DNA of 64,000 bases from Pachypanchax playfairii (GCA_006937955.1 SSNP01000124.1:321175-385174); one strand, 5' to 3'; counted from the stretch's first letter, positions 47,601-60,343 are shown. The notes: generated by a model from the sequence alone, not told the origin. Made by a program: numbers and translations.

Positions 47601-50600
47601 AGACATTTTGTGACAAAATTGTGTCAAGAAATTTTCTACGAATGTCAGAATTTGTCTACAATTATGTAATTTTCCCTCGTGACCCTGACTGTGTTGGTGG
47701 CAAACGTGTCGTACCAACCGATCCAGTTTGTCTCCGACTGGTTGTGGACAGTTGCAGCTCAGGGAGATTCTGGCTTTATTAAGAGCTGTTAAGTTTTCAC
47801 GGCAGGAACTTCTTTTACTAATCTTTACCTGATAGCAGCAGGTAGTCTGAACCTGAGCTGAAGATTATTACAAAGGACAGAGAAACTTCTCGACTGTTCC
47901 CTGAGAAAAGTGAGCTTGTCACTGGGTGAGACTTGCTGCTGCTCAGAGTGACAGATCAAACAGACTGGAATAGACCAAAGACAGACACGGCATGCTCACA
48001 GATTGATGGATAGCTTAGTGGTGTATGACTTCTACCTGAGCTTTATTCTGAGCTTCCTTGCACAATCAGGAATGTTGTATAATGGAAGCAGTTGACACCT
48101 CAGCTGGAGTGTATTTTCAGTGGCAGTTATGTGGCAGTTATGAGTACACAACTTAATTTTCTGTGAGACTTCAGAGCTTCGGCACGTCAGCTGATGAGAT
48201 GTGATTGTTTTAGTGTTGAAACAAGCTTCATTAATGTGTGTTTTGAGTGTAGTGAGAGGAGGAAACAGATGGGCCATGACGAGATGGAAGGTGTGAATAT
48301 ATAAAGGTGTTACTGACAAACAGAGCGAGCTCTTCCTGACATGAAGTGGGAACTAACCTGTTAACCGCTGCTACACTTTTCCTCTCTTCCTGTTATGACG
48401 GGATGGAGGAAAACTAAAAAACTGTAACAACACAACTACAGCTAGAAAAGTGTTCATTTTGATATAATGTTATGCTGTAAAATGTTCTCGTCCCAATGAG
48501 TGCAGTGTACTGCAAAAAATGCAAATCTGATTTTATGCATGCATGCACATGTGCAGTGACTGGCACCTTTCAGCATGTCTAAGTCACTGCTTCATGGCCT
48601 GTATGATTATGTGGCATTTTACATGTGATGTCAGACTATTTTCTCACTATTTTCTTTAATTCATTGGATTATAAATTGGTAACGAGTAATATTTGAATGA
48701 AACTAATCCTGTTAAAACATGTGTAGTTTTTGCAGGTTCTTGCTGAAGTCTTAAGTGGTGTATTAAGAACACAGTGGGGCCTCCATTATGTGTAATAACA
48801 AATGTTTTGAGTATGCACAAAATCTTTGTTGTGTTGGAAGTGGGTCCTGAGTGCAACACAGGTGTCAGAGGACCCACCAGCAGGGTTCAGTCATGAAGAA
48901 TTTGAAGCAGACTGGAGTCATGCATGTTTCCCATCCCTGGTCTTCATTGCCCTGCGTGTTTTAGATTTTTCTCTACTTTGCCACACATGATTTAAATTGA
49001 TGGATAATTAACATGCAGAAGGTGTCATGTTCATTTGAATCAGCTGTGTTGCTGCAGGGACACATCTAAAACATGCAGGGTGGTGTGTCCTGAAGACCGG
49101 ATCTAGGAAACACTGCTGTGGGCTACAGTCCTATTTGCATGTTGTACTAGCGTGATGTGATCTTGCAGCGCATAGTTGCATCCTGAATGGATTCGAGGGT
49201 GTTGTGCCAGTGCATGGCCAGGGTGTGGTACGATTGTGGGCAGACATGGTATGATTGGGAACGTGCTGCAACTATGAGGGTGCAGAAGAGCAGATGGGGA
49301 GATGCAGTAAAACATCTCAGGGATGAAGGAAAACAGCAGGGAAATAAACTATTTGGCAAGTACTGAGAGAGCAGCATCGTAAAAGCCTTTAAACTCAAGG
49401 AGGTTTTCAAAATTATTTGCAGTCCAGCCAAGTTCAAATAGGTCGTGTTGGTTGTGGAGATCACAGTGGGGTCGTCATCCTGTGTGAAGGGGCTTAGAAC
49501 TGTCATGGGAACAAGCTGCTGACGTATAGAGGAAAGTAAGGAAGCAGGATGCAGTCATGGGGCGCGGAAAAGAGCAGAAAAAATCCTGCTGTTAAGAGTG
49601 TAACAGTAAATTTATTACCTTTTCACTGAAGAAGGTTTTCCAAATTTGCTACAATCCAGCCATGTTCTTCTAGGTTGTGGGAAGCATAGTGGGGTCACCT
49701 CCTGTAAAAGGGTCTAACAAGCATTATATATGTACCTGTTCTGCAGCGATCACACAACATACTCATTATTTACATTAGAAGAGGTTCTTTTAAGCCTGTC
49801 ACGATGCAAACATCCACAAAATAAGATTATTTTTATTAGAATATCTATTTCCAAAAAGTCGACATTGAGTTAGTAATGAAGACGCACTAAAATTCTTTTT
49901 TTTTGTAACGTATGCTTGTCTTTGTCTTTTAGGCGATCGTTTATGAAGGCCAGGATAAGAACCCAGAGATGTGCAGAGTGCTGCTGACACACGAGATCAT
50001 GTGCAGGTGAGAAAAACACAAAAAGCTCCTCACTTCTTCCTCTTTCCCTCCGCTACACACTATAGTCATCTGCAAAAAGTTCTCACTAATCACATTTTTG
50101 TACATTTCTCATTCTGTCACCATCATTAAACCCCCCCAACCCCCGCACACACAGTCATACACTCACACATACATAAAAATGAAGCCAAATATGTTTAAGA
50201 ACATCAGTTTGGACTCTCACAGTCGTCGCCTTAATTAGAATCGAAAGATGAATTTCTTGTAAAGTAGGTTATGCGAAGAGAATTCTATTTATAGAAGCAT
50301 TTTACCATCCAATCCTATACAACAGAAGATGTGTGTGTGTGGAAACGAGAGAGTTTGTGTGTATATGTGTCTGTATGATATCTGGTTAATTAGGACACAG
50401 AGAAACTCATTAGTCAATCTGAACCCTTCTGTTGTTCTGTGGCTAACAAATGGGCCTCCTTCCTCAATCTGACACTAAAATATATGTAAGCAGAGGCTCG
50501 CACACACAAACACACACTATCGCTTATATAAAGACACAAAGAAGTATGCGTGTGCACACATTGACCTGCACAGCACAGTTATAAAAATTCAAATGTAGCG

Positions 50601-53600
50601 CATGAATTAGGTTGTTCTTATTCCTTGACCTTGTCACTGAACAATTTTTAACTATAACAATATAAATTGGAGTTCATCTATATGCGCAAGCAGGGATTTC
50701 AGCGGTGAAATCATAATATTTTATTCTTTAGCTCGCTGAATATTCCTCAGGCTGCTTTGGCTGCAGAGACTAATGAAAAATTGATGAAATTTCTGAAGTG
50801 ATTTACAAGGAATTTAGAAATAAACTGCATTTGGCAACATATTTTACTGTAACTTATTGTTGTTCATCATGTGGGGAATGAATTGTTGGTGCAACACAAA
50901 TCTTGTGCAACACGCTGGTCTCCACGCTGCACTGTGACTGTCCTGCGGGATTATTCAAACAGGGAGCAACAGTGCAGGGAGCCGGACGGCCTGCGTGCAT
51001 CTTTCCTCAACAGCAGCTGGGGTCAAAATTATGGCTGTTGAATCAAGTTTTTACATGCTGATTCTGCAGCAGGAGCTCTATGAAATGCTGAATGTGTACA
51101 CACACAAATTGCTCATGGTGTCTATTAATCAGGACTTATTGTCATGGTGGTGCTATTTAATTGCCCACTCCCAGCCAATCTCCTACCTCACGAACCTGAC
51201 TAAAACAGGCAAAAATCACTGAAAAACCTACAAAAAAAACTTTATTGGCATTGATGTGACATTATCAATACCACAAGTACTTTTACCGTCTTTGATTCAC
51301 ACACCTGGTTTACGTTATAGTTACTGACACAATTAAAGAGCTTCATGACGACAGAACAGAAAGAGGAGTTGGGAAAATATTGGCCACTGTTACCGTGGTT
51401 GAATATATTGCAATAGACAATAAAATCACATTCATGTTTTTTTTTAATATTGTGCATTCCAAATATTGAAATAGCACATTCTGCACACATTACACAACAT
51501 GATCTCCTCCACATTGTTCAGTTGCACTAAATATTGGGATTTCACAATAAAGGCTCAGAAAACAGAGAGTTTCTTTTCCTAACACGTGTGTTTACTGCTT
51601 ATGTCTCATTGAATAATGATATGGATGTTACAACAATGTTGTTGACTGATGGAAGCTTTAGTAGAAGTTGTCAATTTAGCCACTTTTTGTTTGAATGCTT
51701 TGAGGTTTTTCTCAATTATTATTTATCAATTATTATTGTTTCTGATTTTCAGTTGTCCTTCCTGCTCCCGAACAACAAAACTTCAAGTTTAGGTTTAAAA
51801 TATATATTTTTTATATACTTATGGGATCTAGTGTCACATGGATGTTGCCCTAATCGAAATGATGAGTGATACAATTCTCTCTCACGATAAAACCGCAAAC
51901 ATGGCTATCACTGTGATGACAAACCAGTCAGCTGATCAGTACACTAACAGATATTAGGTCGAATAGGAAACACATTATAACCAGTGTTTTTTATAATTGG
52001 CATGAGAATAAGGATGTCTTTTTTAGAGACCAAAAAAGTTTGAATTTAAAACAGACAGTTTTTTAAGTCTGGAAGGATTTGGATATAATTGAATTCTTTA
52101 TATTAGCCGTTTATAAGTGCAACATATTAGGACACAGAGTTTGATATTGTTGCTTTTTTTGGATTCTTGCTTTATTAGAGTTTATTTCTGTCCAGTGATG
52201 TCAATTAGAGATTTGAACAAACTGATGAACCTACAGCGCAGGAGATAAAAACCTTTGATCAATTGAACAAGTTGTGTGTCATAAACCAAACTTGTTCCCA
52301 ACATTCCTTCTATGATGAATTGAGAAGAGGACAATGTGATGCAGGGAGAAAGTAGAATCTGGTGGAACCCAGACGTCTTCCCATCTCTTGTACCACCGTG
52401 GCTTCATTTTTAACGTTTTCCACTTTCCTCTTCCTCCTCTGTCCTCCCTTAATATCTGCTCTTCATCTGCAGCCCCCCAACCCCTTACACCCACCAACAC
52501 ACACACCTATCCACCCCTCCTCCATCTCCTTATCTCTCCACCTTTATTCATCTCTAACTTCTCACTGATGCTGCGCCATTCTCCGAAAGTTTCCGCATGT
52601 TGACCCAGTTCACAGCGCAGCAGAAAGCGACTGACAGTGAGAGCTGAAAGAGCGGCAGATAGTGGAGACAATGAGTAAGGTGTAACGTGTCAGTCCTTTT
52701 CTTTCCACCTCTGCCATCTGTGACAGTGGGAAACCTGAGATGTCTTCCCTTCATCTTCTCCCCACCCAAACCTCTCTTTCTCCTCCTCTTTCTTCCACCT
52801 CCCCCTTTGTTTTTACTCCCACGCTTACCCTTTCACTCTTTTATTGCCGCTCCCCTCCCAGGCTTCAACCTTCTCCCTCCTTCTTCCACCTTTATTCATA
52901 ATTGATGCACGCAATGAAAGCCTCATTGACACACTTGTAGTACATATGTGTGAGTTTCTGTAAGCTTGCCAGGTGTGATTTTTTTTTTTGTCCCACCCAC
53001 ATCGCCCTTGAGCTTGTCTCCATCCCACCTGTTCAGCAGCACAACTCAGCATCAGTTGAGGTTGTCGTGTTAAAAACACAGTCAATTTGTGTGTATTTTA
53101 AAATTATTGGTGATGAAATTACAACAATAAATCTAAATACATCTAACTTCATTGTTCCTTTTACATCTTGTGAAAAAGCCTGTGAAGACAGATTTATTAT
53201 TCCCGTTCAATTATTACCCATGAAGACTCCTGGACATTTGCTTGTTTAGAGCTCATGAACAAAATTAGACTGGATTACTTTCACATATACCAGAAGGATG
53301 TAAGAAGCTGCTTTTTCACTCACAAACAGCTGAAACTAGGAACAAAAAAACACAACAAAACATGTTTTAATTACTCATAATAAAGCCAGGAGATAAACAG
53401 CCACAGTGAAGAAAAAAAAAAACATTTTTTTTTTTTTTACTTCACAAGACCTCTGATAGTTTAAAAGTATCCTGTGGTGTCAGGCACCAAACTCCAAACA
53501 GATTTTGTGAAAATTTGATGTATTAAAACATCAGAAATTAACAGCAGGGTTGGGGTGTTTTTTTTATTCTGAATTCATTATGTAACTTCCACATTTTTTG

Positions 53601-54902
53601 AATGAGAGTAATCAGTTTACAATCAGGAGTGTTCTTATTAAGAAGTGTGACTGTTCCGCTGCAGAGTTTCTATATCAAAATACTAAAGAACTCTACAGTT
53701 TCTTCAGATAGTCTGAAAAAATCAGATTTGTTGGAAGTAAATAACTCAAAGACTTTTGCACAGTAGTGTAAACATCAGAGTCAGAGTGTCCCAGAATATT
53801 ACTGTCCAAAGCTTCATGTGATGGTACATCCTGCTCTGAACGCTGAACGTTGTGTTAAAGGAAGACAAGGTCATCTTCTGACATCGCTCTACAGTCCAGC
53901 TCATGTTATAGACTTATTTTAGGGCAGAGATGCATAAAATAGTAGGACAAAAACAGATGTGCTAATGAGGGCTGCATTCCACTTTGTGCAACCAGCATGC
54001 ATGAGTATAGAAGTTGAACGCAGCTCTTGTTGCATGTCCTGTTCTTTTAAGTCAAAATATTTGTGAGCGATTTATTCTAGGTGCTTCAGATGGTGTTCAT
54101 AATCCAGCAGAGATACTCTAACTTATCTGTGGCTGTGCAGACTCTATACAAAACAAACTGCACAGGACTGCAACACCACTACCTTAGCTGGAATTGAACT
54201 GAAGGCAGGAAATACTCAGGAATGTTTGCCAGCCCATCACAAGACTAATACAGACAAGCGTGTTCTCACTCATACTTAGCAGAAATTAAAAATCCTCTAT
54301 GCACCTGACAGGAATATCTGTGGATTGCGGGAGGAAGTTGAAGAACTTGAACTTAAGTAGAACAATCTTTTGCCGATTCAAAGCTCAAATCTTCTCAGCA
54401 TATAACCAATAAGGTTTAATTTACCTGATTCTCTAATGTTGAATGAGTGTGTTTCAAGAAGATACAGCAGGACGTTTATGCACACCTCAAAGCCTGTTGT
54501 GTTCCCCAGCAGGCTAGTTCTTCTAACATCTTGAATATTTCTTTAAGGTGCTGCTGTTCACCTACTTTCTGTGTCACAGAAGCCTATTTTTAACTGTGCT
54601 CTCCGAGTTGATCTGCTTGACAGACTCAGTAAAACTCCTGTTGGCCTGTTTTCCACTGATTTGATCAAATGTGAATTTGGTAATAATCTCTCTGTTGGTT
54701 CCGTCAAACTGCATTATGTGCTGTAATGCTCCAATTTAAACACCTAATTTGGGATGTTCATACAGTGCAGTGAATGTTCTGTACGTCAAACTCACTTCGC
54801 CCTGTGTCTTCTTCTTTTACTCTCTTTTCTTAGTCGGTGCTGTGACAAGAAGAGCTGTGGAAACCGTAATGAGACACCCTCAGACCCTGTTATCATCGAC
54901 AG
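38981..54902 (+). CDS. ebf1: Early B-cell factor 1 (COE family), coding exons 1–6, partial
   Basis: Transcription factor of the COE family, needed in mammals for B-cell, adipocyte and neuronal programmes. Exons: 38981–39108, 39778–39934, 40577–40640, 41578–41633, 49933–50006, 54834–54902, joined in frame with GT–AG sites (about 182 codons). The N-terminus 'MFGIQESIQRSGSS' and the stretch 'GIRTEQDFYVRLIDSMTKQ' fit EBF1 and not EBF2, EBF3 or EBF4. The DNA-binding domain is nearly unchanged ('[20 protein letters not shown]'). The COE zinc knuckle H-x3-C-x2-C-x5-C is complete (H155, C159, C162, C168) and is split between exons 5 and 6. Exon 6 ends mid-codon after 'SDPVIID'. The next exon (expected to open with a 'FFLKFFLKC'-like block) is not in the window, so the gene continues to the right. 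Whether this is the a or b teleost copy is unknown. Confidence 0.95.
39533..39585. repeat. (AAT)n microsatellite, ebf1 intron 1
   Basis: About 17 uninterrupted AAT units. Complementary in sense to the (ATT)n tract in intron 2. Confidence 0.95.
40075..40127. repeat. (ATT)n microsatellite, ebf1 intron 2
   Basis: About 17 uninterrupted ATT units, about 140 bases after exon 2. Confidence 0.95.
41634..45079 (+). other. ebf1 intron 4, first part
   Basis: Non-coding. Contains a (CT)n tract at about 41,649–41,679, TG/CA tracts at about 41,856–41,907 and TG-rich stretches near 42,650. No exon or RNA recognised. Confidence 0.55.
45080..45638 (+). mobile_element. TTAA-flanked non-autonomous repeat, copy B
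   Basis: Same family and orientation as 1,744–2,337; inverted ends AGAGGCC and GGCCTCT, both bounded by TTAA. It lacks an internal segment of about 23 bases that copies A and C contain. Confidence 0.75.
45639..46786 (+). other. ebf1 intron 4, possible unassigned repeat
   Basis: Non-coding. The part from about 45,800 to 46,250 has mixed GC content unlike its flanks and may be an old insertion; I could not find ends or a family. Confidence 0.35.
46795..47426. mobile_element. hAT-like non-autonomous element with 8-bp target duplication
   Basis: Ends are inverted: CAAGGGCCTTGTTT at the left, and CATGGGCCTTGTTT as the complement of the right end (13 of 14 match). They are flanked by the 8-base direct repeat AGATGGAT (46,787–46,794 and 47,427–47,434). 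An 8-bp target duplication and ends starting with CA are hAT hallmarks. The 632-base interior has no long reading frame, so it is non-autonomous. A GGGGGGACATGTCCCCCC palindrome lies near the right end. Confidence 0.8.
47435..48925 (+). other. ebf1 intron 4, no features recognised
   Basis: Non-coding AT-rich sequence between two mobile elements; no exon or RNA seen. Confidence 0.5.
48926..49111. mobile_element. Foldback MITE-like element
   Basis: The two ends are inverted repeats of about 50 bases: 'gtttcc', 'ggtcttca', 'ccctgcgtgttttagat' at the left and the complements at the right ('atctaaaacatgcaggg', 'tgaagacc', 'ggaaac'). This palindromic layout with 'aacatgcaggg' is common in teleost genomes. 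Confidence 0.65.
49112..49932 (+). other. ebf1 intron 4, final part
   Basis: Non-coding sequence ending in the acceptor 'tttgtcttttag' before exon 5. Two stretches near 49,375–49,480 and 49,625–49,700 share words ('aaggaggttttc', 'ccagccaagttc' versus 'aagaaggttttcc', 'ccagccatgttc', both followed by 'gtggggtc'), so a degenerate direct duplication is likely. Confidence 0.45.
50007..54833 (+). other. ebf1 intron 5
   Basis: Non-coding. About 50,215–50,800 looks like candidate conserved non-coding sequence, with TAAT-rich, non-repetitive composition. Two pyrimidine-rich tracts occupy 52,385–52,560 and 52,690–52,900. An A-run followed by a T-run is at about 53,411–53,440. No exon or RNA recognised. 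Confidence 0.5.
54215..54350 (-). repeat. Degenerate teleost repeat fragment, reverse orientation
   Basis: Words 'ccagcccatcacaagac', 'gtgttctcactcata' and 'tgtggattgcgggaggaa' are decayed complements of the repeat seen at 8,925–9,080. Confidence 0.45.
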
Positions 54903-57373
54903 GTACTGACTTTCACTTTGCCCCTTTCTTTTTCTCTCCCACACACACTTACACTCTCACAGATAGACTAGACACATACTGGCAGATTGCTCCGACCTGT
55001 TTGAATGGCAGCGTGGGACGGGATGTTTGTGTCTCTAGATGATCTGCTGTTGCTACTGAAATAGAGTCTTTAGACTGTTTCAGTTACTTCACACGGAAAC
55101 TTTTGTGGCATGAGTTTTGCATTTAAGCTGCAGAACTCATGATTAGTGGCCTATTTAGCAATATTTAAAAGACACTACACTTTTTATTTGCAGCACATGT
55201 GCAAGTGCAATTTAGAAATTGTGCTGATTTACGCTGCAGCAGTGTTGCAACCTCAAATATGGCAGATAAACATTCACACTCCTTCAGGTTTAAGTGTTCA
55301 GAAGAATGTGATTTTCCCTACATGATGCAAAAATTGCAATGCTATTTACAAACAGAAGCTGTCCATCATTCTGCGGCTGCATCTGTCCATCTCTGTCTTT
55401 CTCCCTGTCTGGCTGTCAGAGAGGTGGAATGAAGTTATCCATCCTTTAACACACCCACCCAAACCTCTTTCCATCCCTCTTACAGCAGAACAGAGAAATG
55501 GGTCACAAGCAAACGGAAACATGTGACAGAGAAAAACTCAAATCAGATTCAACCTAATTTTTGTTTGATTTCTTCCTAGTTGTTGTTTTAACCTCATCTG
55601 CACAGTTCCGACTACATACAGTTTAGATCACTTGGTGTTAATTTGTCTTAAGCTGATTTTTACTAGAATCTGGTTGTGTTTAGTGCTCATGAGCAGATAA
55701 TATCTAATCTGGAAAACAGTCGGTTTGGAGAACCAGGAGGAGGTTCTCTTGTTGCAGTTAAACTAACAGCCAGTTATTGTAGATTCATTCAAAAGCCATT
55801 TAAAAACAACCGCAACTCAAAACTTTCTGAGCTGTTTAAATGAGTTTTATACTGTAAAATGATATTAAATCATCTTTTGCATGAGATTAATAATTTGTTG
55901 CGATTTTCTCAGCTGGACTACTTTAGTGTCGCCACATGTTCTAAGCATGTTTAATCCATCTGCGGATCAGTTGAGTCCACTGAGTGTTTTCCCAGAAGAC
56001 TTTCATACACCTAATGTGTTGATTGAAAGTTTCCATTTAGCTGCAATTTCACCAGATTTGTAAATATCCATCAAGCACCTGATTTTTTTTTTTCTAAAAA
56101 AAACTTCAAACCAAAGAAAACTTCAGATCGTTTCCTCTCAAGTGCTTCTCATAACCAGCTCAAGTAACCGCAGCCTCATTCCCACGTTAGCGCTGTGACT
56201 AATCCGTCTGTGATGTCTTTTAAATTGTTTAGTTATCCCGAATGATTGCGCCTTTTTCATGTCTTGAGAACAAAATTGTCTGAGTTAAACACTGTCCAAA
56301 GTTTTGTCAGAATTAATTGGATACTAAAAGTATCAATATCATGTTGATTACAAAGGTCACTGAATATTATTACTCTGTCATAAATTTGTATCTGTATCTT
56401 GTTACAGTGTCTTCAGTTTACTCATATTAAAATTATTCATTAATAAAAATAATCCTGTTTAACATAGATTAAGTAAAGTCAGCTCTACTTCAGCCTCTTG
56501 TGTGACAAACTACACTTTGAATCATCTTTTTTTATTTCTCTTGTTTATGTTTGAGCTTGGTTTTAGATGTAAAATGGATAAACAGTAATTCAGACAGTTC
56601 ATCAGTGCGTAAATACTAAATAAAACCATTTCATTTGTCTGTTTATGTCATAAAACGACTACTTTATTTCATCCATTAAACAGGATGTACATAAATACTA
56701 TTTATATATGTATTGTCTGTGTTTGTGCAGGACATTATACAATCTCTCCAACAAAAGCCTTTTTTTCTGTTTCGTCTCAGACATCTCCGCTTACATTTCT
56801 TTATATTCATGCCCGGAAGGTGTTTTGGTTAAAGTGTAGATCCGTGTGAGTCCGGGTGATTGTAGATGAAAGAAAAGCTGAGATGTTTGACAAGAACGGA
56901 CCAAAACAATCTACTGATTAATACAAGAGATTATCTGGAGAGTAGATGTTCGTGTGCGTGTGCTTCATGTTTGTGCGGATGTATGTGTGTCATTTGACAG
57001 GCCTGAAGAGAAAACAGAGGGAATTCTGGGAGATGTCAGGGAACTTGGTCAGGAAGGAATGTCAAGGTTACTGTGGATACCGTGGGATACTTCCTGTTGC
57101 CCTCCCTCCACTTTGCTGTGGTTCACAGCATCTCAGTCTAACATCTGGAACTCTGCTGTCCGATCTAAACATGTGGACAGAAACACAGACAAGAACAAGA
57201 GCTTTAAGTGCCTGTAAACAAAACTAGAGCCCAACTAAAGTCGTCCCCTTGCAGTCAAAAACAAATACTGTCATCCTTCATTTTAATAATTAGAAAAGAT
57301 AATAAAGATTCTAATAACAAGAAAATAACCCAGAGGGATGTTATTCAAAGCAGGTTGGAGGGATGTGTTTCAG
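54903..57373 (+). other. ebf1 intron 6, first part
   Basis: Non-coding AT-rich sequence. No exon, RNA or clear repeat recognised. Confidence 0.5.
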
Positions 57374-57935
57374 TTAAAGAGACAATTTCATACAAATTTC
57401 AGGACTTTGTGGTTATTTCTTAAGTATTAACCAGTAATATGAAACATTTTATATCTAAAAAAAGTCAGGAAACACTGATTAACAGACCTTTCAATCTGTC
57501 TGCATCCAAATTTGGCTGGCTTCATCAGGCTTCGGCAGCAGCTCGTTCATATTCATTATTCGAATTTGCTGGACTCAGATTGGCTAACAAACTAGCCTAT
57601 GAGAGCAAGGTATACTGTTTCCTGTCCCGCTGCGCATGGCAACAGCAGACGTTCTCTCTTCCTGTTTGCTACGTGTTATGCTACAGCTTTTAGCCAGCAG
57701 CATGGTAGGCGTGGTTTCAACTGCGGGAGCTGCCGAATACTAATGTACAAAGGAGTTGTGACGAAACAAGTTCGAACTCGGGTTATATCGACACCTGCGT
57801 CTTTTGAGAGATTAAAACTGAAAGAGAAGTTGTTGACCTGTTTTCACACCCACTATGAAGGTAAGAATACCTGTGGAGCTAAAATATTCAACAGAAACCT
57901 CAGAAAAACTGTTTCTAATGGAAGGGCCTCTTTAA
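57374..57935 (-). mobile_element. TTAA-flanked non-autonomous repeat, copy C (inverted)
   Basis: Reverse complement of the family at 1,744 and 45,080; bounded by TTAA at both ends. Its reading frame at 57,599–58,042 runs through the repeat into flanking DNA and is not a gene. Confidence 0.75.
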
Positions 57936-59864
57936 ACAGTTTAGAAATCAAACCACGCTTTTTTCTTTTATTTTCCCTCAGTGTGTCTCTCACTGCAACT
58001 GAGACAACGGAGAACAGGATGTTCACCCCTGAACTCCAATAGGTTCCCATTATATTTCAATAGACTCTTTCTTTTGAATTTGGAAGTAAACCTTTAACCT
58101 GTCATATGTCCTATGCAAAACTCTTTAGACACGCTGATGGACGTGTTTCTGCTGCTTTTGGTTCAGGATTTCTTTTAGAACAGCTGCTGCTTTTCACAGT
58201 GTCTATTTGAGGTTTAATTTCTAATCTGAATTTCTTGCTAGGTATCAGGGAGAGATGCATGGTTACCACAGTGACTATCAAACCACTGGCAGCAACTATA
58301 ACATTTATTTTTATCTTGGTTATGTTTACATTTTTATACAATTTATTATTTAAAATATAAGTATTTGTCAGATGAGATTTTTATAACAGCAAGTCCAAAA
58401 TTACATTTGGATTCATAGCAGAAAGTTGATGTATGTTAATATGTAAGTGGATTTGTAGCCGTAGCAACATTGGCACCCTTCAAAATGTCTTTGAAGATAT
58501 TCAAGTTAAATTTGTTTGTGTTAGTTTAAGTTTATAGTATTAAAGCACTAGCCTCAAATTACCATTTTTATTTCAGCAGAATGTGACATTTTTCCATATA
58601 AATATGCATTTATATGGAATTATAGTCTAACAATGAATTACTATCTCCATACGTTCTGTGGGTCTTTTCTTTTTTAATAGTTGAGTCTAATCACAGTGAT
58701 TCTCACAAAAAACTAAACAGTCAACACACAAGCAAACTAAGAAACCCCAAGTTCAATCCCAAATTCAAAAAGTTAAATATTTAATTGTCAAAAGCACATT
58801 AATGCAGCTTTAATGCTTTTTTTTAACTTTACTTATCTGAAACCCAAGCCTTCTTTGGTGCTCTTTACTTATTAAAAACTGAGGTGTGGGGGGGGGGTCT
58901 AACATGCTTGATTGGTTTTAAACATGTTTGTGTCTTCATGAGTAAACTCTTCCATCTGGTAAACATCAGCTCTAAAAATAATATAAATGGTCCAACCCCC
59001 CCAGCCCCCACCTCCCAAAAAACAAAAAAACATGTCCTTTATTCAATCAGTATCCATTAATCAGTAAATTATACATTAAGTCCAGACATTCAGATATACT
59101 ACAAGTTTTCACCAGTACAGAATCAGTCCAGATTTACAGTATCTGATCCAATCAGAGCTTGTTTTTCAAGACAAATGTTGCTTTTTTAAACTGTTATAAC
59201 ATGTAATATCCACCCATCAGGATACTGTATGTATCAAATTGTGGAAAATGAGACAAAATAATCAGTTCAGCTAAAATAAAACTGCTCTCTCTGCTCTTGA
59301 CACTGTGACAAACAGAAACATCTTACTCGTCACTTTCGTTTTTTGGGGGGTACTTAAAGAAAGGGGGGTATTTGTGTGACTGACAGCCTGCCCATCACGT
59401 TATATGTGTACATGTGTGTGAGAGTGTGTGTGGCCCAGTCAGTCCTTGTTGTGGTGCAGCGAGCGTCTCCCTTGTTTCATAGGGTTAATACAAGGTTAAC
59501 GACATGCGACGGCATCCTATCATACGCCTGCTTGACTCCTAAAGAGCCACATTCCCTCTCCTCTCTGAATGTGTTGGGTTTGAGTGCAGCTTCCATTCAG
59601 CTTTTTACATGCGTCTTTTCCTGACTTCTCCAACAACAACCACATCACCTCTTGTTTCTTTTTCTCCAACACATTCACTTCCCTCTTCGACATTTATCAT
59701 CTTCCTCCACATTTCTCCCTCCACAGTTTCCTTTTTCTTCATTCATTTTTTTTTTCCTTTTTGACTCAGTTTCAGTCTTTCTGTGGCCCTCGGGGGTTAC
59801 CTACCTCACTGCGCAGCTCCCTGCATGTTTAGTCTTCTACAATTGGCTTAATAAGCTCAGGCTG
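57936..59864 (+). other. ebf1 intron 6, middle part
   Basis: Non-coding. G-runs at about 58,888–58,897 and C-rich patches near 58,995, with CT-rich sequence around 59,640–59,760. No exon or RNA recognised. Confidence 0.45.
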
Positions 59865-59869
59865 CGGGA

Positions 59870-59916
59870 GGGTGTGTGTGTGTGTGTGTGGGTGTGTGTG
59901 TGTGTGTGTGTGTGTA
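59870..59916. repeat. (TG)n microsatellite
   Basis: TG/GTG dinucleotide run in ebf1 intron 6 with a few interruptions. Confidence 0.85.
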
Positions 59917-60343
59917 GTTTAAGGGGGTTATAGTCTCAGGCAGTGTGTTCAGGGCTTAGATCGGTGTCAAGACTTGAGGAAGGCAGTTTGTGGCTGTTAT
60001 GTGAGCCAGTGTGTGTCGTCTCAGAGTGTAAAGGGGCCCACATAAGCCTAAGGGTTTAAGGGGGTTCCCAGTGAGTGTGTGTGAGTTGGTGTGTGTGTAA
60101 TCTGTGAGGTTAAGAGGGGTCGCAGCTTGAGAAAGAGATGATGGGAAAGAGGAAGGGATGGAGAAATGGTAGAACCAGGAGGTGACGATGATGAGACAGC
60201 ATTTACAGGGAGGGAAGAGAAGAGAGGAGGAGGAGAAGGAGGAGGAGGAGAAAGATGGAGGCTCGTCACGACAGATGAAGGAGAGGGGAGGAGGAGCGGA
60301 GTGAGATTTGTTTCGGGGGATAAGAGCCCCAGTCTGGGGAGTC

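Noticed and set aside
57770..57800. Possible tRNA T-arm (a GGTTCGA-like word and its complement)
   Set aside because: No cloverleaf or A-box could be found; it lies inside a mobile element.
57599..58042. A 147-residue plus-strand open frame
   Set aside because: Lies in the TTAA-flanked repeat copy C and flanking DNA; copies A and B do not keep an equivalent frame and no domain is visible.
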